A DNA stretch of 64,000 bases, taken from positions 1,458,001-1,522,000 of the forward strand of contig NZ_CP124535.1 in the NCBI RefSeq assembly GCF_029953595.1, in the 5' to 3' direction. Source of the DNA: Fuscovulum ytuae. Its GTDB lineage: Bacteria; Pseudomonadota; Alphaproteobacteria; Rhodobacterales; Rhodobacteraceae. Below are positions 43,126 through 54,062 of this stretch, piece after piece; the first letter of the stretch is position 1; each line of letters opens with the position of its first letter. The notes beneath the pieces are model-generated. The model did no database searches. It was not told the DNA's origin and saw only the letters and a program-made list of their open reading frames with translations. The translations under genes were made by a program, and so were the position numbers.

Positions 43126-45215
43126 CCGGACGCAGTTGCAAGCAACATCGACGCTATCGCCTTCATCAGATCGGCGCGCAGGAGCGGCTTTGCCAGGTGG
43201 GTGCCAAAGCCGCCTGCCATGTAATCCTGCACCTGTTGGGGCATCACATTGGCCGTGACCGCGATGGCCGGGACGGGGGGAAGGCCGCGCGCCGCCTCGG
43301 CCACACGGATATCCTTTAGCGCTTCGAGTCCGTCCTTCCCCGGCATGCGAATATCAAGAAGGAGGATATCGAAGGGACGCCCCTCATCCTGCGCCTTTTG
43401 CCAAGCGGCGACCACTTCCATGCCATTTGTCGCCCCTACGATGGCGACACCCGTCGGGGCCAGCATTTCATTCAGGACAAGAAGGTTCGTCGGATTGTCA
43501 TCCGCCACCAGCACGCGACGCCCTTTCAGCATGTCGAGATTGTTGATCGGCGGCGCGGTGGAGGGGGGTTCAATGTCCAACTCCACCTCATCAAGGGGGA
43601 GGGTCACGCGGACAGTTGTGCCGTCGCCCACGCGACTTTCAAGATCAATGCTGCCGCCCATCGACAGCACCAGTTGCCGGACGATGGACAGGCCCAACCC
43701 GGTGCCGCCAAAGCGCCGCGCGATGGAGCTTTCGGCCTGTTCGAAACTGTCGAAGGCGCGGGCCAGTTGATCCTCGGACATGCCGATGCCGGTATCGCTG
43801 ACCTCGATCAGGACGGGACGACCGGGTTTGGATGACACGATCATCCGCACTTCGCCGCTATCCGTAAACTTGATCGCGTTGCTGAGTAGGTTGTTGATGA
43901 TCTGGGTCAGGCGATGGGGATCGCCGAGCCGTGCCTGCAACCGCCCGCCGCTGCACAGCACTTCGAGATCAAGCCCTTTCTCTTCGGCCTTGATGCGATG
44001 CAGCGCTTCGATCCCGAAGATCAGGTCGGGCATGCGGATCGGCACCCGGTCGAGGGTGAGTTTGCCCGCCTCGATCTTGGACATGTCGAGGATGGAGTTC
44101 AGAACAGCGAGAAGCGTCTCGCCGGATTGGCGGATGGTGGCGACCATTCTCTGTTTCTCCGGGGTGGTGACCATGCTTTGCAGAACCTCTGCCATCCCCA
44201 GAACGCCGTTCAGGGGGGTGCGGATCTCATGGCTCATATTCGCAAGGAAAACGGATTTCGCGCGGCTGACCTCTTCGGCTTTCTCGCGCGCCTCTTCCAG
44301 CCTTTGGGTCGCAGCGAGACGTTCGGTGATATCTTCGACCGCGCAGACAACCGCGACGGGGAGGCCTTCTTTGATCATCGGTGAGGCGTTCACCGACAGG
44401 ATGCGCCGCTGGCCATCAGGCCAGACGATGGCATGGCGAAAATCGCGAACGGGGGTGCCTTCGCGCAGCACCCGTGCAACGGGAAGATCCTCCACCGGGA
44501 AAGGGCCACCGTCGACGGCTTCGTGCCGCCAACGGTCATCGTCGAACTTGCGGGTGGCAATCTCGGACTCAGTCAGGCCCAGAACGCGGCGGCATTCGTG
44601 GTTGGTCAACGTGATCATACCCTGATCATTGATTGACAGCACGGCAACCGGGACGGTCTCAAGGACATTGGCAAGTTGATCTCGTTCATTTGCCAGATCG
44701 CGGCTAACGGCGTCGAGCGTCTTTGCCGTGGCCATCAGGCGAAGCTGGTCGTTCACGCTGCGACCAAGTCTTCGCAAGGAGTCGAGATCGTCTTCTGTCC
44801 AGTCGCGCGCCACGCTGTCGATCACGCAGAAGGAGCCGATCACCTCACCCGTATCGGACTGAATGGGCACGCCGAGATAGGATTCGACCCCCAGCAGATC
44901 GATCACGGGATTGCCAGCGACACGGGGGTCGGTGCGGGACTCGGTCACGCGCAGATGTTCTTTGCTTTCCACCACCAGACGGCAGAAGGAGTGGCTGAGC
45001 GGGGTCTGCCGGGTTTTGGACCATGGTTCCGGCAGGCCGCACTGGCTTTTGAAGAATTGGCGGTCACCATCGAAATCGATCAGGGAGACAAGGGAAACGG
45101 GCGCCTTCATCAAGCGCGTGGCGAGACGGGTGAAATTGTCAAACACATCTTCGGGGGGCGTATCGAGAAGCGCACGCGTCGCCGGGGACGTCACCGATCC
45201 AATGGGCCTGTTCAA
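43122..45215 (-). CDS. Soluble hybrid histidine kinase (GAF-PAS-HisKA-HATPase-REC)
   Basis: 697 residues without membrane helices. A GAF domain (about 25-160, with SHSFCRLVVE) is followed by a PAS domain (about 180-300), H-box FLANMSHEIRTPLNGVLGMA (about 325), the ATPase domain with NLLSNAIKFTDSG and GTGLGLSIVRQL, and a receiver with VLVADDNPTN and LLLDIRMPGKDG. The start is TTG at 45215 with AGGAG nine bases before. No output protein is adjacent. Monocistronic; upstream sequence (45300-45420) is strongly AT-rich. Confidence 0.92.
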   Translation of the reverse strand: MNRPIGSVTSPATRALLDTPPEDVFDNFTRLATRLMKAPVSLVSLIDFDGDRQFFKSQCGLPEPWSKTRQTPLSHSFCRLVVESKEHLRVTESRTDPRVAGNPVIDLLGVESYLGVPIQSDTGEVIGSFCVIDSVARDWTEDDLDSLRRLGRSVNDQLRLMATAKTLDAVSRDLANERDQLANVLETVPVAVLSINDQGMITLTNHECRRVLGLTESEIATRKFDDDRWRHEAVDGGPFPVEDLPVARVLREGTPVRDFRHAIVWPDGQRRILSVNASPMIKEGLPVAVVCAVEDITERLAATQRLEEAREKAEEVSRAKSVFLANMSHEIRTPLNGVLGMAEVLQSMVTTPEKQRMVATIRQSGETLLAVLNSILDMSKIEAGKLTLDRVPIRMPDLIFGIEALHRIKAEEKGLDLEVLCSGGRLQARLGDPHRLTQIINNLLSNAIKFTDSGEVRMIVSSKPGRPVLIEVSDTGIGMSEDQLARAFDSFEQAESSIARRFGGTGLGLSIVRQLVLSMGGSIDLESRVGDGTTVRVTLPLDEVELDIEPPSTAPPINNLDMLKGRRVLVADDNPTNLLVLNEMLAPTGVAIVGATNGMEVVAAWQKAQDEGRPFDILLLDIRMPGKDGLEALKDIRVAEAARGLPPVPAIAVTANVMPQQVQDYMAGGFGTHLAKPLLRADLMKAIASMLLATASG

Positions 45216-45756
45216 GACGGGTCGCTCCTAAGATGCAGGGCAGGCTATTGGCGAACGGCCATACCCTTTATCTGCACCAAGCCGGGACAACCGGCGTCTT
45301 TGAACAACATATATCTTTGATATACTATTACAATTTATCACCTTTAGATTGCATCTAAGTCACAAAAGTTCAAGTCAAGTTGCAACCGATTGCAGAAACA
45401 ATTTTGCTGTGTTGTTGCGCCCTACATGGCGCGGAGAAAATTGCCTAATTGATAGGCGATATGCGCTGGGGATTTGGGCTGAACGACTGCAAGGCAGCGG
45501 ATAAGCCCCGATGCGGCGGCGGGGCGGCGTGCCAGAATTTACTGATCTGCGAGGATGGAGATGCCTGAGAAATCTTGTGCCCGACCATGCCGTTGCGGGC
45601 TTGGCCGGGCGTCTTTGGTGGGCTGCGGCTTGCGCGTGAGCTGCGCAAGTACGCCGCGCTGCGTCTACAGGATGGATCGGTCTTGCGCCAATGCGACGGA
45701 ACTTGCACCGCCGCCAAGCCGGGTTTCAGGCTTGGCGGTTGGAAGAGTTCGGGCGA
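45216..45756. other. Intergenic region with a terminator-like hairpin and an AT-rich stretch
   Basis: No gene can be supported. Near the chemoreceptor end, CCGCCAAGCC and GGCTTGGCGG (45711-45738) form a perfect 10-bp stem around eight bases, suited to terminating the chemoreceptor transcript, though without a U-tract. The 45300-45420 part is unusually AT-rich and is the likely promoter region of the hybrid kinase. Short frames such as 45555-45779 look like chance. Confidence 0.6.
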
Positions 45757-47448
45757 TCAGGCTGCGTCGCGCCGCTTGAAGCGGGTGTCCAGATCGTCAT
45801 CCGGCGCGGCGCCAAGGTCGAAGTCGAACCCGCCCTCAACTGGCTGCGACACCTTGGCCGTGGCGGTTCCCGACCGGGGCGCTGGCGGCGCTGTCTTGGC
45901 GGCCGTTGTCGCCTGGGTTGCACTGGGGGCAGGCGTTGCAGCCGCATCGCCCGTGCGGAAGAAGGCGATTGCCTCGGCAAGCTGATCGGACTGGTTGGCA
46001 AGTTCCGTCGCGCTGGCCGAAAGCTGTTCAGCGGCAGAGGTGTTTTCCTGCGTGACCTTGTCAAGCTGCTGAATCGACAGGCTGATCTGCGCCGAGCCCG
46101 TGGCCAATTCGCGCGAGGCTTGCGAGATTTCGGTCACCAGCGCGGCAGTCTTTTCGATATCCGGCACCAGACCTTGCAGCATCTCGCCGGCGCTGACTGC
46201 CGCGCGGACGGTTGAGGTGGAGAGTGAGCTGATCTCGGATGCGGCGGTCTGGCTGCGTTCGGCGAGCTTGCGCACCTCGGCCGCCACGACGGCAAAGCCC
46301 CGCCCATGTTCGCCCGCCCGTGCTGCCTCGACTGCGGCATTGAGGGCGAGGAGGTCGGTCTGGCGTGCGATTTCCTGCACGATCATGATCCGATCCGCGA
46401 TGGTTTGCATGGCTTCTACCGCCTCGGACACGGCGGCACCGCTGGCGCGGGCGTCTTCAGCCGATTTCAGGGCGATTTTTTCGGTAATTTCGGCATTCTC
46501 GGCGCTTTGCTTGATGTTGGCAGCCATCTGTTCAACGGCGGCCGATGCCTCTTCGGTCGAAGAGGCCTGTTCGCTTGCGCCTTGGCTAAGCGCGTCTGAG
46601 GTGGCCGCCATTTGACCCGATCCAGTGGCTACGTTACGGGCCGATTGGTTCACGCGGGCCACGACATCGCGCAGTTTCATGACCATGTCGTTCTGGGCGC
46701 GAAGAAGATCGCCGATTTCGTCATTGGTGCGGGCCTCGGTCGTTTCACGAAGGTCGCCATTGGAAATAACTTTGGCCAAGGCAACCGATTGCCGCAGCCC
46801 GCGGGAAAGGCCGACCAAGGTCCAGCCCGCCATGCCGAAGGCGGCAAGGGCCGATAGGCCGAAAAGCGTGATCAAGGAGGTGCGCGCACCAGCGTAATCG
46901 GCGAGGGTTTCCTGTTCTTGCTGAGTGATGTTGGCGCGGATGGCGGTTTCCATCTCGTCGAGCAGGGCCATCATCTGCGTGCTCAGGGTGCCTAGTTCGT
47001 TGTGATACATCGTATGCGCTGTGAACTGGTCATTTGCAGCCTCGGCAGCGGTGACGCGGACCATCAACTCTTCGCCCTGATCGTGCAAGACGTGCAGTTC
47101 TTCCATCTTTTGCAGAAGGACCGCATCGGTATTGCGGTCCATCACGATATCCTCGGCGGCGTGGATGCGATCAGCGATGGCAAGAAGCTCCTGCTGAAGC
47201 TTGGGCAGATGGTCCTGCGGCGCGTTGGGCAATTCGACCAAAATGCGCGACAGGATCAGCCGTTCATCTTTGGCGAGGGAGATAAGGTCATTCAGCGCGT
47301 CTAGACGCGGAAGATGGACGTCAATGGTTTCGGCATAGCGGGTGTTCCCGCTGGCCAGATGCATGAGGGCCACACCAACCGAAACGCCCCATAGGACAAA
47401 GACAAACGCAAATGTCATCACCAGTTTCGTCTTGATCGTGAGCCGCAT
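45757..47448 (-). CDS. Methyl-accepting chemotaxis protein
   Basis: 563 residues from ATG 47448 (AGGAAGA upstream): a membrane helix (about 8-30), a four-helix-bundle periplasmic sensor (about 32-190), a second helix (about 192-212), HAMP, and the cytoplasmic signalling domain with the hairpin tip core [44 protein letters not shown] (split). The end (FKRRDAA) lacks a CheR-tethering pentapeptide. There are no che genes nearby. The open frame continues 94 codons upstream to 47730, but that part is not receptor-like. Confidence 0.94.
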   Translation of the reverse strand: MRLTIKTKLVMTFAFVFVLWGVSVGVALMHLASGNTRYAETIDVHLPRLDALNDLISLAKDERLILSRILVELPNAPQDHLPKLQQELLAIADRIHAAEDIVMDRNTDAVLLQKMEELHVLHDQGEELMVRVTAAEAANDQFTAHTMYHNELGTLSTQMMALLDEMETAIRANITQQEQETLADYAGARTSLITLFGLSALAAFGMAGWTLVGLSRGLRQSVALAKVISNGDLRETTEARTNDEIGDLLRAQNDMVMKLRDVVARVNQSARNVATGSGQMAATSDALSQGASEQASSTEEASAAVEQMAANIKQSAENAEITEKIALKSAEDARASGAAVSEAVEAMQTIADRIMIVQEIARQTDLLALNAAVEAARAGEHGRGFAVVAAEVRKLAERSQTAASEISSLSTSTVRAAVSAGEMLQGLVPDIEKTAALVTEISQASRELATGSAQISLSIQQLDKVTQENTSAAEQLSASATELANQSDQLAEAIAFFRTGDAAATPAPSATQATTAAKTAPPAPRSGTATAKVSQPVEGGFDFDLGAAPDDDLDTRFKRRDAA

Positions 47449-47864
47449 AGGGGTCTTCCTTTTCAGATTTTTCTGGTTTTCATGTGTGAAATGCGGATGA
47501 GGGAATGGCACCGATGATCCTGCCGCACGCAGGCTTGGCTGCGGCGCGCACGGCAGGGCTCCGCCTGCCCAAAGGGCAAAGGCCGAGCGGTCTGCGGGGC
47601 ATAGGACAGAAACTTTGCCATTCTCCAGTCTCGCAAAGACAATCAGGGATAGAAACGAATGCGATATCGCTTCTGTTAGGCGAGCACCCTGTCTTGTGGT
47701 CTTAAGTCTGGGCTTTTGGCGGCTCCGCATGGTCTGGGCATACGAAAGGCCGTCTTTGGCCTGAGGGGGCGCGGGCCGCTTTGGCCGGCCTGCCGCTTGC
47801 CCCTGTGATGTTGCGTCGCGTGCGGCCTTGCTCTGGAACGCGACACCGATGCCGCAAAAGGCCG
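47449..47864. other. Intergenic region, no supported feature
   Basis: 416 bases between the chemoreceptor start and the end of the serine hydrolase gene. It should hold the chemoreceptor promoter. No convincing gene, dyad or terminator was seen; in-frame extension of the chemoreceptor into it lacks any family similarity. Confidence 0.6.
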
Positions 47865-48962
47865 CTAGCCCTGCGGGAGTCCCTGCTCTAGCAGGGCCTT
47901 CAGAAAATCATCAAAAGCCTTGAACGGCTGATCCGCCTGTCCGTTGAACAGTGCCACCACCGTCGGGCCATCAATCTGCCGGATCACGATGCTAAAGGCG
48001 CCCGGCATTGATCCCATGTGAGTCAGGAAAGCGCCCTCAGGCAGGTTTCGCACCCGCCAGCCCAAACCATAAAAGACGGGATCGACCTCAGGGAGGGGCC
48101 GTTCATAGAGGCGCGGGTCTTTTGCCGCGGCGGCAAAGGCATGGTAGGATGCGGCATCGGTGATCAGGCCGCCTGCGGCACCGATGATCCTTGGGCTGTT
48201 CACGAAAAGCCTTGGCGGCAGCGCATGGTCTGCCTCTGACATCACCGTCACGTCGGCAAGATCGAGGGACACTTTGGGAAGGCTTGGGACAAGGTCGCGC
48301 ACCGCTTCTTCATAAGGGGTTCGGGTGACCTTTTCGATCACACGGCCCAGCCAGCAGTAGCCAAGATTGGAATAGGCGAAGTGCGACCCGGGGTCGAACT
48401 GCAATGGCTTGGCAAGCATGCCTTCTGCCAGTCCATCGCAGCCTGCCGCGATCGGCCGCGCCCAACCCGTTGCGGCCTGAAACTCGGCCTGCGTCATGAA
48501 GAACGGGTCGAAGGTCTGGGCCAAATCCCATCCGGCCCGATGGTGCAGAAGATGCCGAATGGTCACCTGTGCCATACGGGGATCAGCGGCGGTTGCGACT
48601 TCGGGAAAGAGATCGGCTAGCGGTTGGTCAAGGTCGATCATCCCAAGATCGGAAAGGCGTAGGATCGCCTCGGCCGTGACAGGTTTGGTGAGGCTGGCGA
48701 TCTTGAAGCGGTCTGACGGCACGATCGGGCGGCCGGGGACATCCATCGCCGCGCCGAATACGAAGACGGATGGTGGGTCGACACCACCTCCATAGGCGAT
48801 GACACCGCCCGACAGACCGTTGCGCTTGGCAAAGTCGTCGATGAAGGCCCAAGGAGGGGGCGGGGAAGAAAAGCGCAGGAGGAAAACAAAAAGCAGAAGG
48901 AGGAGCAGACTGGCATAAGCCAGCCGCCGCATGAGAGGACCTGCCGCAGTTCTTGCTTTCAT
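47865..48962 (-). CDS. Beta-lactamase-family serine hydrolase, membrane anchored
   Basis: 365 residues of the class C beta-lactamase/esterase fold. An uncleaved-looking hydrophobic N-terminal helix (about 13-30) is followed by the catalytic SLTK (S-x-x-K, about 90), the Tyr motif YSNLGY (about 195) and HMGSMPG (about 322) in the KTG position. Such proteins act as esterases, peptidases or penicillin-recognising hydrolases outside the cytoplasm; the substrate cannot be inferred. The chosen ATG is 48962; 48998 is possible but lacks support. Confidence 0.85.
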   Translation of the reverse strand: MKARTAAGPLMRRLAYASLLLLLLFVFLLRFSSPPPPWAFIDDFAKRNGLSGGVIAYGGGVDPPSVFVFGAAMDVPGRPIVPSDRFKIASLTKPVTAEAILRLSDLGMIDLDQPLADLFPEVATAADPRMAQVTIRHLLHHRAGWDLAQTFDPFFMTQAEFQAATGWARPIAAGCDGLAEGMLAKPLQFDPGSHFAYSNLGYCWLGRVIEKVTRTPYEEAVRDLVPSLPKVSLDLADVTVMSEADHALPPRLFVNSPRIIGAAGGLITDAASYHAFAAAAKDPRLYERPLPEVDPVFYGLGWRVRNLPEGAFLTHMGSMPGAFSIVIRQIDGPTVVALFNGQADQPFKAFDDFLKALLEQGLPQG

Positions 48963-49138
48963 CTTTCGCCATGGTCCGGTCGGATCGGAAAGACCCATCC
49001 AATTTGCCTAAACGACGCGCAAGGTCGAAACAAGGCGATGCCGATGCCTGCTGCTGCGGACCGTTCTTGCACCTTGTGGCCGATGGCCAAGGCCCAGCCG
49101 AGGTTGCGCCCTTGTTCAGCGGATGGGCCGCAAGGACG

Positions 49139-51094
49139 TCAGGATCGCAATTCCACGCTGCGTTGGCGCGACCATGTGAGCAGCAGATGATCGACCATCA
49201 ATCCGATAAAGGCCACCGCGAAACCAAGCGTCAGGCCTTTGCCCACGTCCGTTGTCGAAAGCGCGCGCTGCATTTCCTGACCAAGATCCTGCGTTCCGAT
49301 GAAGGCCGCGATGATGACCATGAACAATGCGAACATGACCGATTGATTTGCCCCGACCAACAGGGTCGGCACCGCAAGGGGCACCTTTACCCGCCACAGC
49401 ACTTGGCGTCGGTTCGCTCCTGACATTTCGGCGGCCTCGATCACTTCGGGGGGCACGTTGCGGAGGCCTTCGATCGTGTAGCGCACAATTGGCACCGTGG
49501 CGAAAACCATCACCGCCGCGACCACGGCGACATCGTTCACGCCGAAAAGCATGATCACAGGGATAAGGTAGATGAAGCTTGGAAAGGTTTGAAGCGTGTC
49601 GCAGACAAGCAGCACCCGCGCCGCCCGCTTGGCCTGTGCAGCACCGAAGATGCCAAGCGGAAAGCCCACGACCAGGGCCAACACAACCGACACGACCACC
49701 ATATAAACCGTGATCATCGCCCGGTCCCACCAGCCCGAAAGCGCGATGGGCAGAAAGAAGGCGAGACAGACAAGCGCAGAGCGCTGCCCCCCCACCCGCC
49801 ACCCAACCGCAGCAAGGAAAGTAAGCACCGCCAGCACCGGCAGGGCGAGAAAGCTGTCGCGCAGAGGGATCAGAACCCAAGTGATGAGGAACCAGCGCAA
49901 CCAATCCGTGACAGGAGAGATCAGCGCGATGAAGCCGTTGACGACCGCATCGACAGGTCCCGCCATGCTGAGGGCCTGCTTGCGCTCGACCTCGACAAAG
50001 TAGGGATGGAGTTGCGCCAGTGCGGCCCCTGCCAGAACCACGGCGCACCAGATCAGCAGCATCCTATTTCGTGCGAAGAAAGACGCCCCTGCCTCATGAT
50101 GGACGGGTTGGCGATGCGCCCATGCCTTCGACAGGCGATCCAAGACCACGGCCAAAAGGACAATCGTCACGCCGATTTCGACGGATAGGCCGATCTTCAG
50201 GGCTTGCAAAAGCTGCAAGAGCTTTTGCCCCAAGCCGGGCATCCCGATGAAGGAGGCAAGCACCACCATGGCAAGGCTTTGCATGATGACCTGATTGACC
50301 CCGATCAGCAGTTCGGTTCGTGCGGCAGGTAACCTGACACGGGTCATCAGCTGCCAGCGCGTCGTCCCGCACATTTTGCCACTTTCGATGATTTCGGGCG
50401 ACACGGCCCGCAGACCCAACATCGTCATGCGGATCATGGGCGGGACCGAAAAGATGATCGTGACGATGGCACCGGCCTTCGGCCCCACCCCGATAAATAC
50501 GACGACCGGGATCATATAGGCGAAATGCGGCATGGATTGCGCGATGTTCAAAAGCGGGTTGAGCAGCCGTTCCACCCAGCGCGAACGCCATGCCGCCATC
50601 CCAAGCGCAAGACCCAAGAGAACCGAAAGAGGGGCGGCCACGACGATGACGGACAGCGTCTCCATCGCCCATTTCCACTGGCCCATAACAGCGATCCAGA
50701 CGAAGGTTCCGCCCGACAAAAGCGCCAATCGCCAGCCGCCCAGAACCTGCCCGACCACCGCCATCGTCCCCGCGATCACGACCCATGGAATAGGGCCAAG
50801 ACCCGGCCAGCGCGATTTGCCATAAAGGAGGTTCGCCGTCACATCGAGCAGGAATTCCACCACCTCTGCGAAGGCGCGGGTAAAGGCCATGAGCCCCAGA
50901 TCATCGCGCAGAAAAGAGAAGCCCGTATTGATCCAATCGGCAAAGGGGATAACCATCCCGTCCGGCATGCGCATCACCCAATCGGGCAACACGCCTTGAA
51001 GCACGACCAGCAGGGCAGCCGCAGCCAACAATGCCCATGCCACCGTCACCCGAACCGGGCGCGCGCCCTCTGTCGCGACACGTGCCTCCATCAT
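49139..51094 (-). CDS. Betaine/TMAO-type ABC permease, two permease domains fused
   Basis: 651 residues made of two BPD permease units (about 1-330 and 370-650), each with about six helices. Each has an EAA loop: GKMCGTTRWQLMTRVRLPAARTELLIG in the first and AEMSGANRRQVLWRVKVPLAVPTLLVG in the second (motifs split here). ProW/OpuAB proteins normally have one unit; the double form resembles TmoW-type transporters of marine Rhodobacterales. Its start overlaps the ATPase stop by ATGA. Substrate: quaternary amine or TMAO, inferred from family and the neighbouring TorT. Confidence 0.9.
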   Translation of the reverse strand: MMEARVATEGARPVRVTVAWALLAAAALLVVLQGVLPDWVMRMPDGMVIPFADWINTGFSFLRDDLGLMAFTRAFAEVVEFLLDVTANLLYGKSRWPGLGPIPWVVIAGTMAVVGQVLGGWRLALLSGGTFVWIAVMGQWKWAMETLSVIVVAAPLSVLLGLALGMAAWRSRWVERLLNPLLNIAQSMPHFAYMIPVVVFIGVGPKAGAIVTIIFSVPPMIRMTMLGLRAVSPEIIESGKMCGTTRWQLMTRVRLPAARTELLIGVNQVIMQSLAMVVLASFIGMPGLGQKLLQLLQALKIGLSVEIGVTIVLLAVVLDRLSKAWAHRQPVHHEAGASFFARNRMLLIWCAVVLAGAALAQLHPYFVEVERKQALSMAGPVDAVVNGFIALISPVTDWLRWFLITWVLIPLRDSFLALPVLAVLTFLAAVGWRVGGQRSALVCLAFFLPIALSGWWDRAMITVYMVVVSVVLALVVGFPLGIFGAAQAKRAARVLLVCDTLQTFPSFIYLIPVIMLFGVNDVAVVAAVMVFATVPIVRYTIEGLRNVPPEVIEAAEMSGANRRQVLWRVKVPLAVPTLLVGANQSVMFALFMVIIAAFIGTQDLGQEMQRALSTTDVGKGLTLGFAVAFIGLMVDHLLLTWSRQRSVELRS

Positions 51095-52131
51095 GCGACC
51101 GACCTTGGCGCATCGGGGCCAAGCAGGATATCGACGGCGGCGTCACGATCCATCATCCCGACCAAAAGGCCATCGCGGCCTGCGACCGGAATAAGGGGCC
51201 TCGGATCGCATAGCAGCATCCGCGCCAGTCCATGCAGGGTCTGTTCCGCCGCGACGGGGTCGCCTTCGACGGTTGCGCCTGCCAAGGGTCGCGCCAAGGC
51301 ACCGGCCCGCACCACGCGCGAACGATCCACAGCCGAAGTGAATTTCGCCACATATTCCGTGGCCGGGGCCATCACGATACGCTCGGGTGTGTCGCATTGT
51401 TCGACCGCGCCGTCCTTCATGATCGCGATCCTGTCGGCCAGTCGGAGCGCTTCGTCAAAGTCATGCGTGATGAAGACGATGGTCTTCGCGACCATGGCCT
51501 TGAGGCGCAAAAATTCGTCCTGCATTTCCCGACGGATCAGCGGATCAAGGGCTGAGAAGGGTTCGTCGAGAAACCAGATATCGGGTTCTACCGCCAGCGA
51601 TCGGGCGATCCCCACCCTTTGCTGTTGGCCGCCCGAAAGTTCGCGCGGGAAATACCCTTCGCGCCCTTTCAATCCCACGAGGGCAAGCATTTCCAATGCG
51701 CGCGCAATCCGTGAGGCGCGATCCTGACCGCGCATTTCCAAAGGAAAGGCCACGTTCTCCAGCGCGGTGCGGTGGGGCAGAAGGCCAAAGCTTTGGAACA
51801 CCATCCCCATCTTGCGACGCCGCAGGTCGATCAGTTCGGACTCACCCAATGTTCCGATATCGCGCCCTTCGATCATCACCGATCCGGAAGTGGCATCGAT
51901 CAGACGGGCAAGGCAGCGCACGAGGGTCGATTTGCCCGACCCGGACAGGCCCATGACCACCAACATCTCGCCCTTGGCAATATCCAGTGATACGTCACGC
52001 ACGGCTGCGACATGCCCGCTTTGGCGCAATACCTCGGCCGTGGTATCGGGGGTCAAGGTCAGCTTTGCAGCCCCATCGCCGAAGACTTTCCAGAGATTGC
52101 GGCAGGAAATGACGATGTCTTGATCGGCCAC
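51091..52131 (-). CDS. Betaine/TMAO-type ABC ATPase (ProV-like)
   Basis: 346 residues with Walker A GLSGSGKST, signature LSGGQQQRVGIARSL, Walker B IWFLDEPFSALDP and switch VFITHDFDEAL, and a short C-terminal CBS-like region (about 265-345). The start is GTG at 52131, where AAGGAGAC sits seven bases upstream; the frame continues to 52308 without a plausible start. Middle gene of the binding protein-ATPase-permease operon. Confidence 0.92.
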   Translation of the reverse strand: MADQDIVISCRNLWKVFGDGAAKLTLTPDTTAEVLRQSGHVAAVRDVSLDIAKGEMLVVMGLSGSGKSTLVRCLARLIDATSGSVMIEGRDIGTLGESELIDLRRRKMGMVFQSFGLLPHRTALENVAFPLEMRGQDRASRIARALEMLALVGLKGREGYFPRELSGGQQQRVGIARSLAVEPDIWFLDEPFSALDPLIRREMQDEFLRLKAMVAKTIVFITHDFDEALRLADRIAIMKDGAVEQCDTPERIVMAPATEYVAKFTSAVDRSRVVRAGALARPLAGATVEGDPVAAEQTLHGLARMLLCDPRPLIPVAGRDGLLVGMMDRDAAVDILLGPDAPRSVA

Positions 52132-52225
52132 GCATGTCTCCTTCGACAGAAGGCCACCCGCTTTGCGCGGGTGGCAAGTTGAGGGTATCGTCACCTGTCG
52201 GATGACCCGCAGACGCGGTGTTTGA

Positions 52226-53326
<1,101 letters not shown>

Positions 53327-53357
53327 TTTCTTGGGGAAGGGCAGATCGGAGGGCAGG

Positions 53358-54062
53358 ATGAACCCAGCGGCGGCCCATATCGTTGTGATTGAGGACGACC
53401 CCGTCACGCGGACGGCGCTGGCGGGTTATCTTGCGTCCTTCAGCTATCGCGTGACGGAATGCGCCGGGGCCGAGGCGGCGGAACGCGTGTTGGCCAGCGA
53501 TAGCCCTGATCTTCTGATCGTGGACATCAACCTTTCGGGCAAGGATGGGCTGGAAATCACCCGCGAACAACGTGCCCGATCCGAGGTGGGGATTATCCTG
53601 CTGTCAGGGCGGACCGATGACGTGGATCGGATTGTCGGGCTGGAACTTGGGGCGGATGATTATGTCTGCAAGCCATTCAACAGGCGCGAACTGCTGGCGC
53701 GGGTCAAGAACCTGTTGCGGCGCACCACGGCCATGCGTCAGATGGCCCGCCGCATTGTGCATTTTGCGGGTTTCACCTTCGACACGGCGTCGCGCCATCT
53801 GACGGACTCGGCGGGTGATGTGATCCCGTTGACGCGCGGCGAATACGAACTTCTGCGCGCCTTCGTCTTGAACCCCGGCATCGTGATGGATCGTGACCGC
53901 CTCCTCGCCACGATCACGCATCGCCAGAATGGGACGAATACGAGGACCGTTGACGTCATGGTCAAACGGCTGCGGGCGAAGCTGAAGGACGATCCCCGCA
54001 CCCCCCGCATCTTTGGCACCTCGCATGGCGAGGGCTATGTTTTCACTGCGCCGCTGGCATGA
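53358..54062 (+). CDS. torR: TorR-like OmpR-family response regulator
   Basis: 234 residues. Receiver with IEDDPVT, phospho-Asp in LLIVDINLSGKDG (about 53) and Lys in VCKPFN (about 102); winged helix with RTVDVMVKRLRAKLKDD and a TorR-like ending GEGYVFTAPLA. GGAGG precedes ATG 53358. It is convergent with the TorS-like kinase, overlapping by 20 bases, and next to TorT, so the three form a Tor-type phosphorelay. Target genes are unknown; the adjacent importer is the nearest candidate. Confidence 0.82.
   Translation: MNPAAAHIVVIEDDPVTRTALAGYLASFSYRVTECAGAEAAERVLASDSPDLLIVDINLSGKDGLEITREQRARSEVGIILLSGRTDDVDRIVGLELGADDYVCKPFNRRELLARVKNLLRRTTAMRQMARRIVHFAGFTFDTASRHLTDSAGDVIPLTRGEYELLRAFVLNPGIVMDRDRLLATITHRQNGTNTRTVDVMVKRLRAKLKDDPRTPRIFGTSHGEGYVFTAPLA

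Noticed and set aside
45555-45985. Short plus-strand frames between the hybrid kinase and the chemoreceptor
   Set aside because: Partly antisense to the chemoreceptor end and containing its terminator-like hairpin; no ribosome-binding site and no recognisable family.
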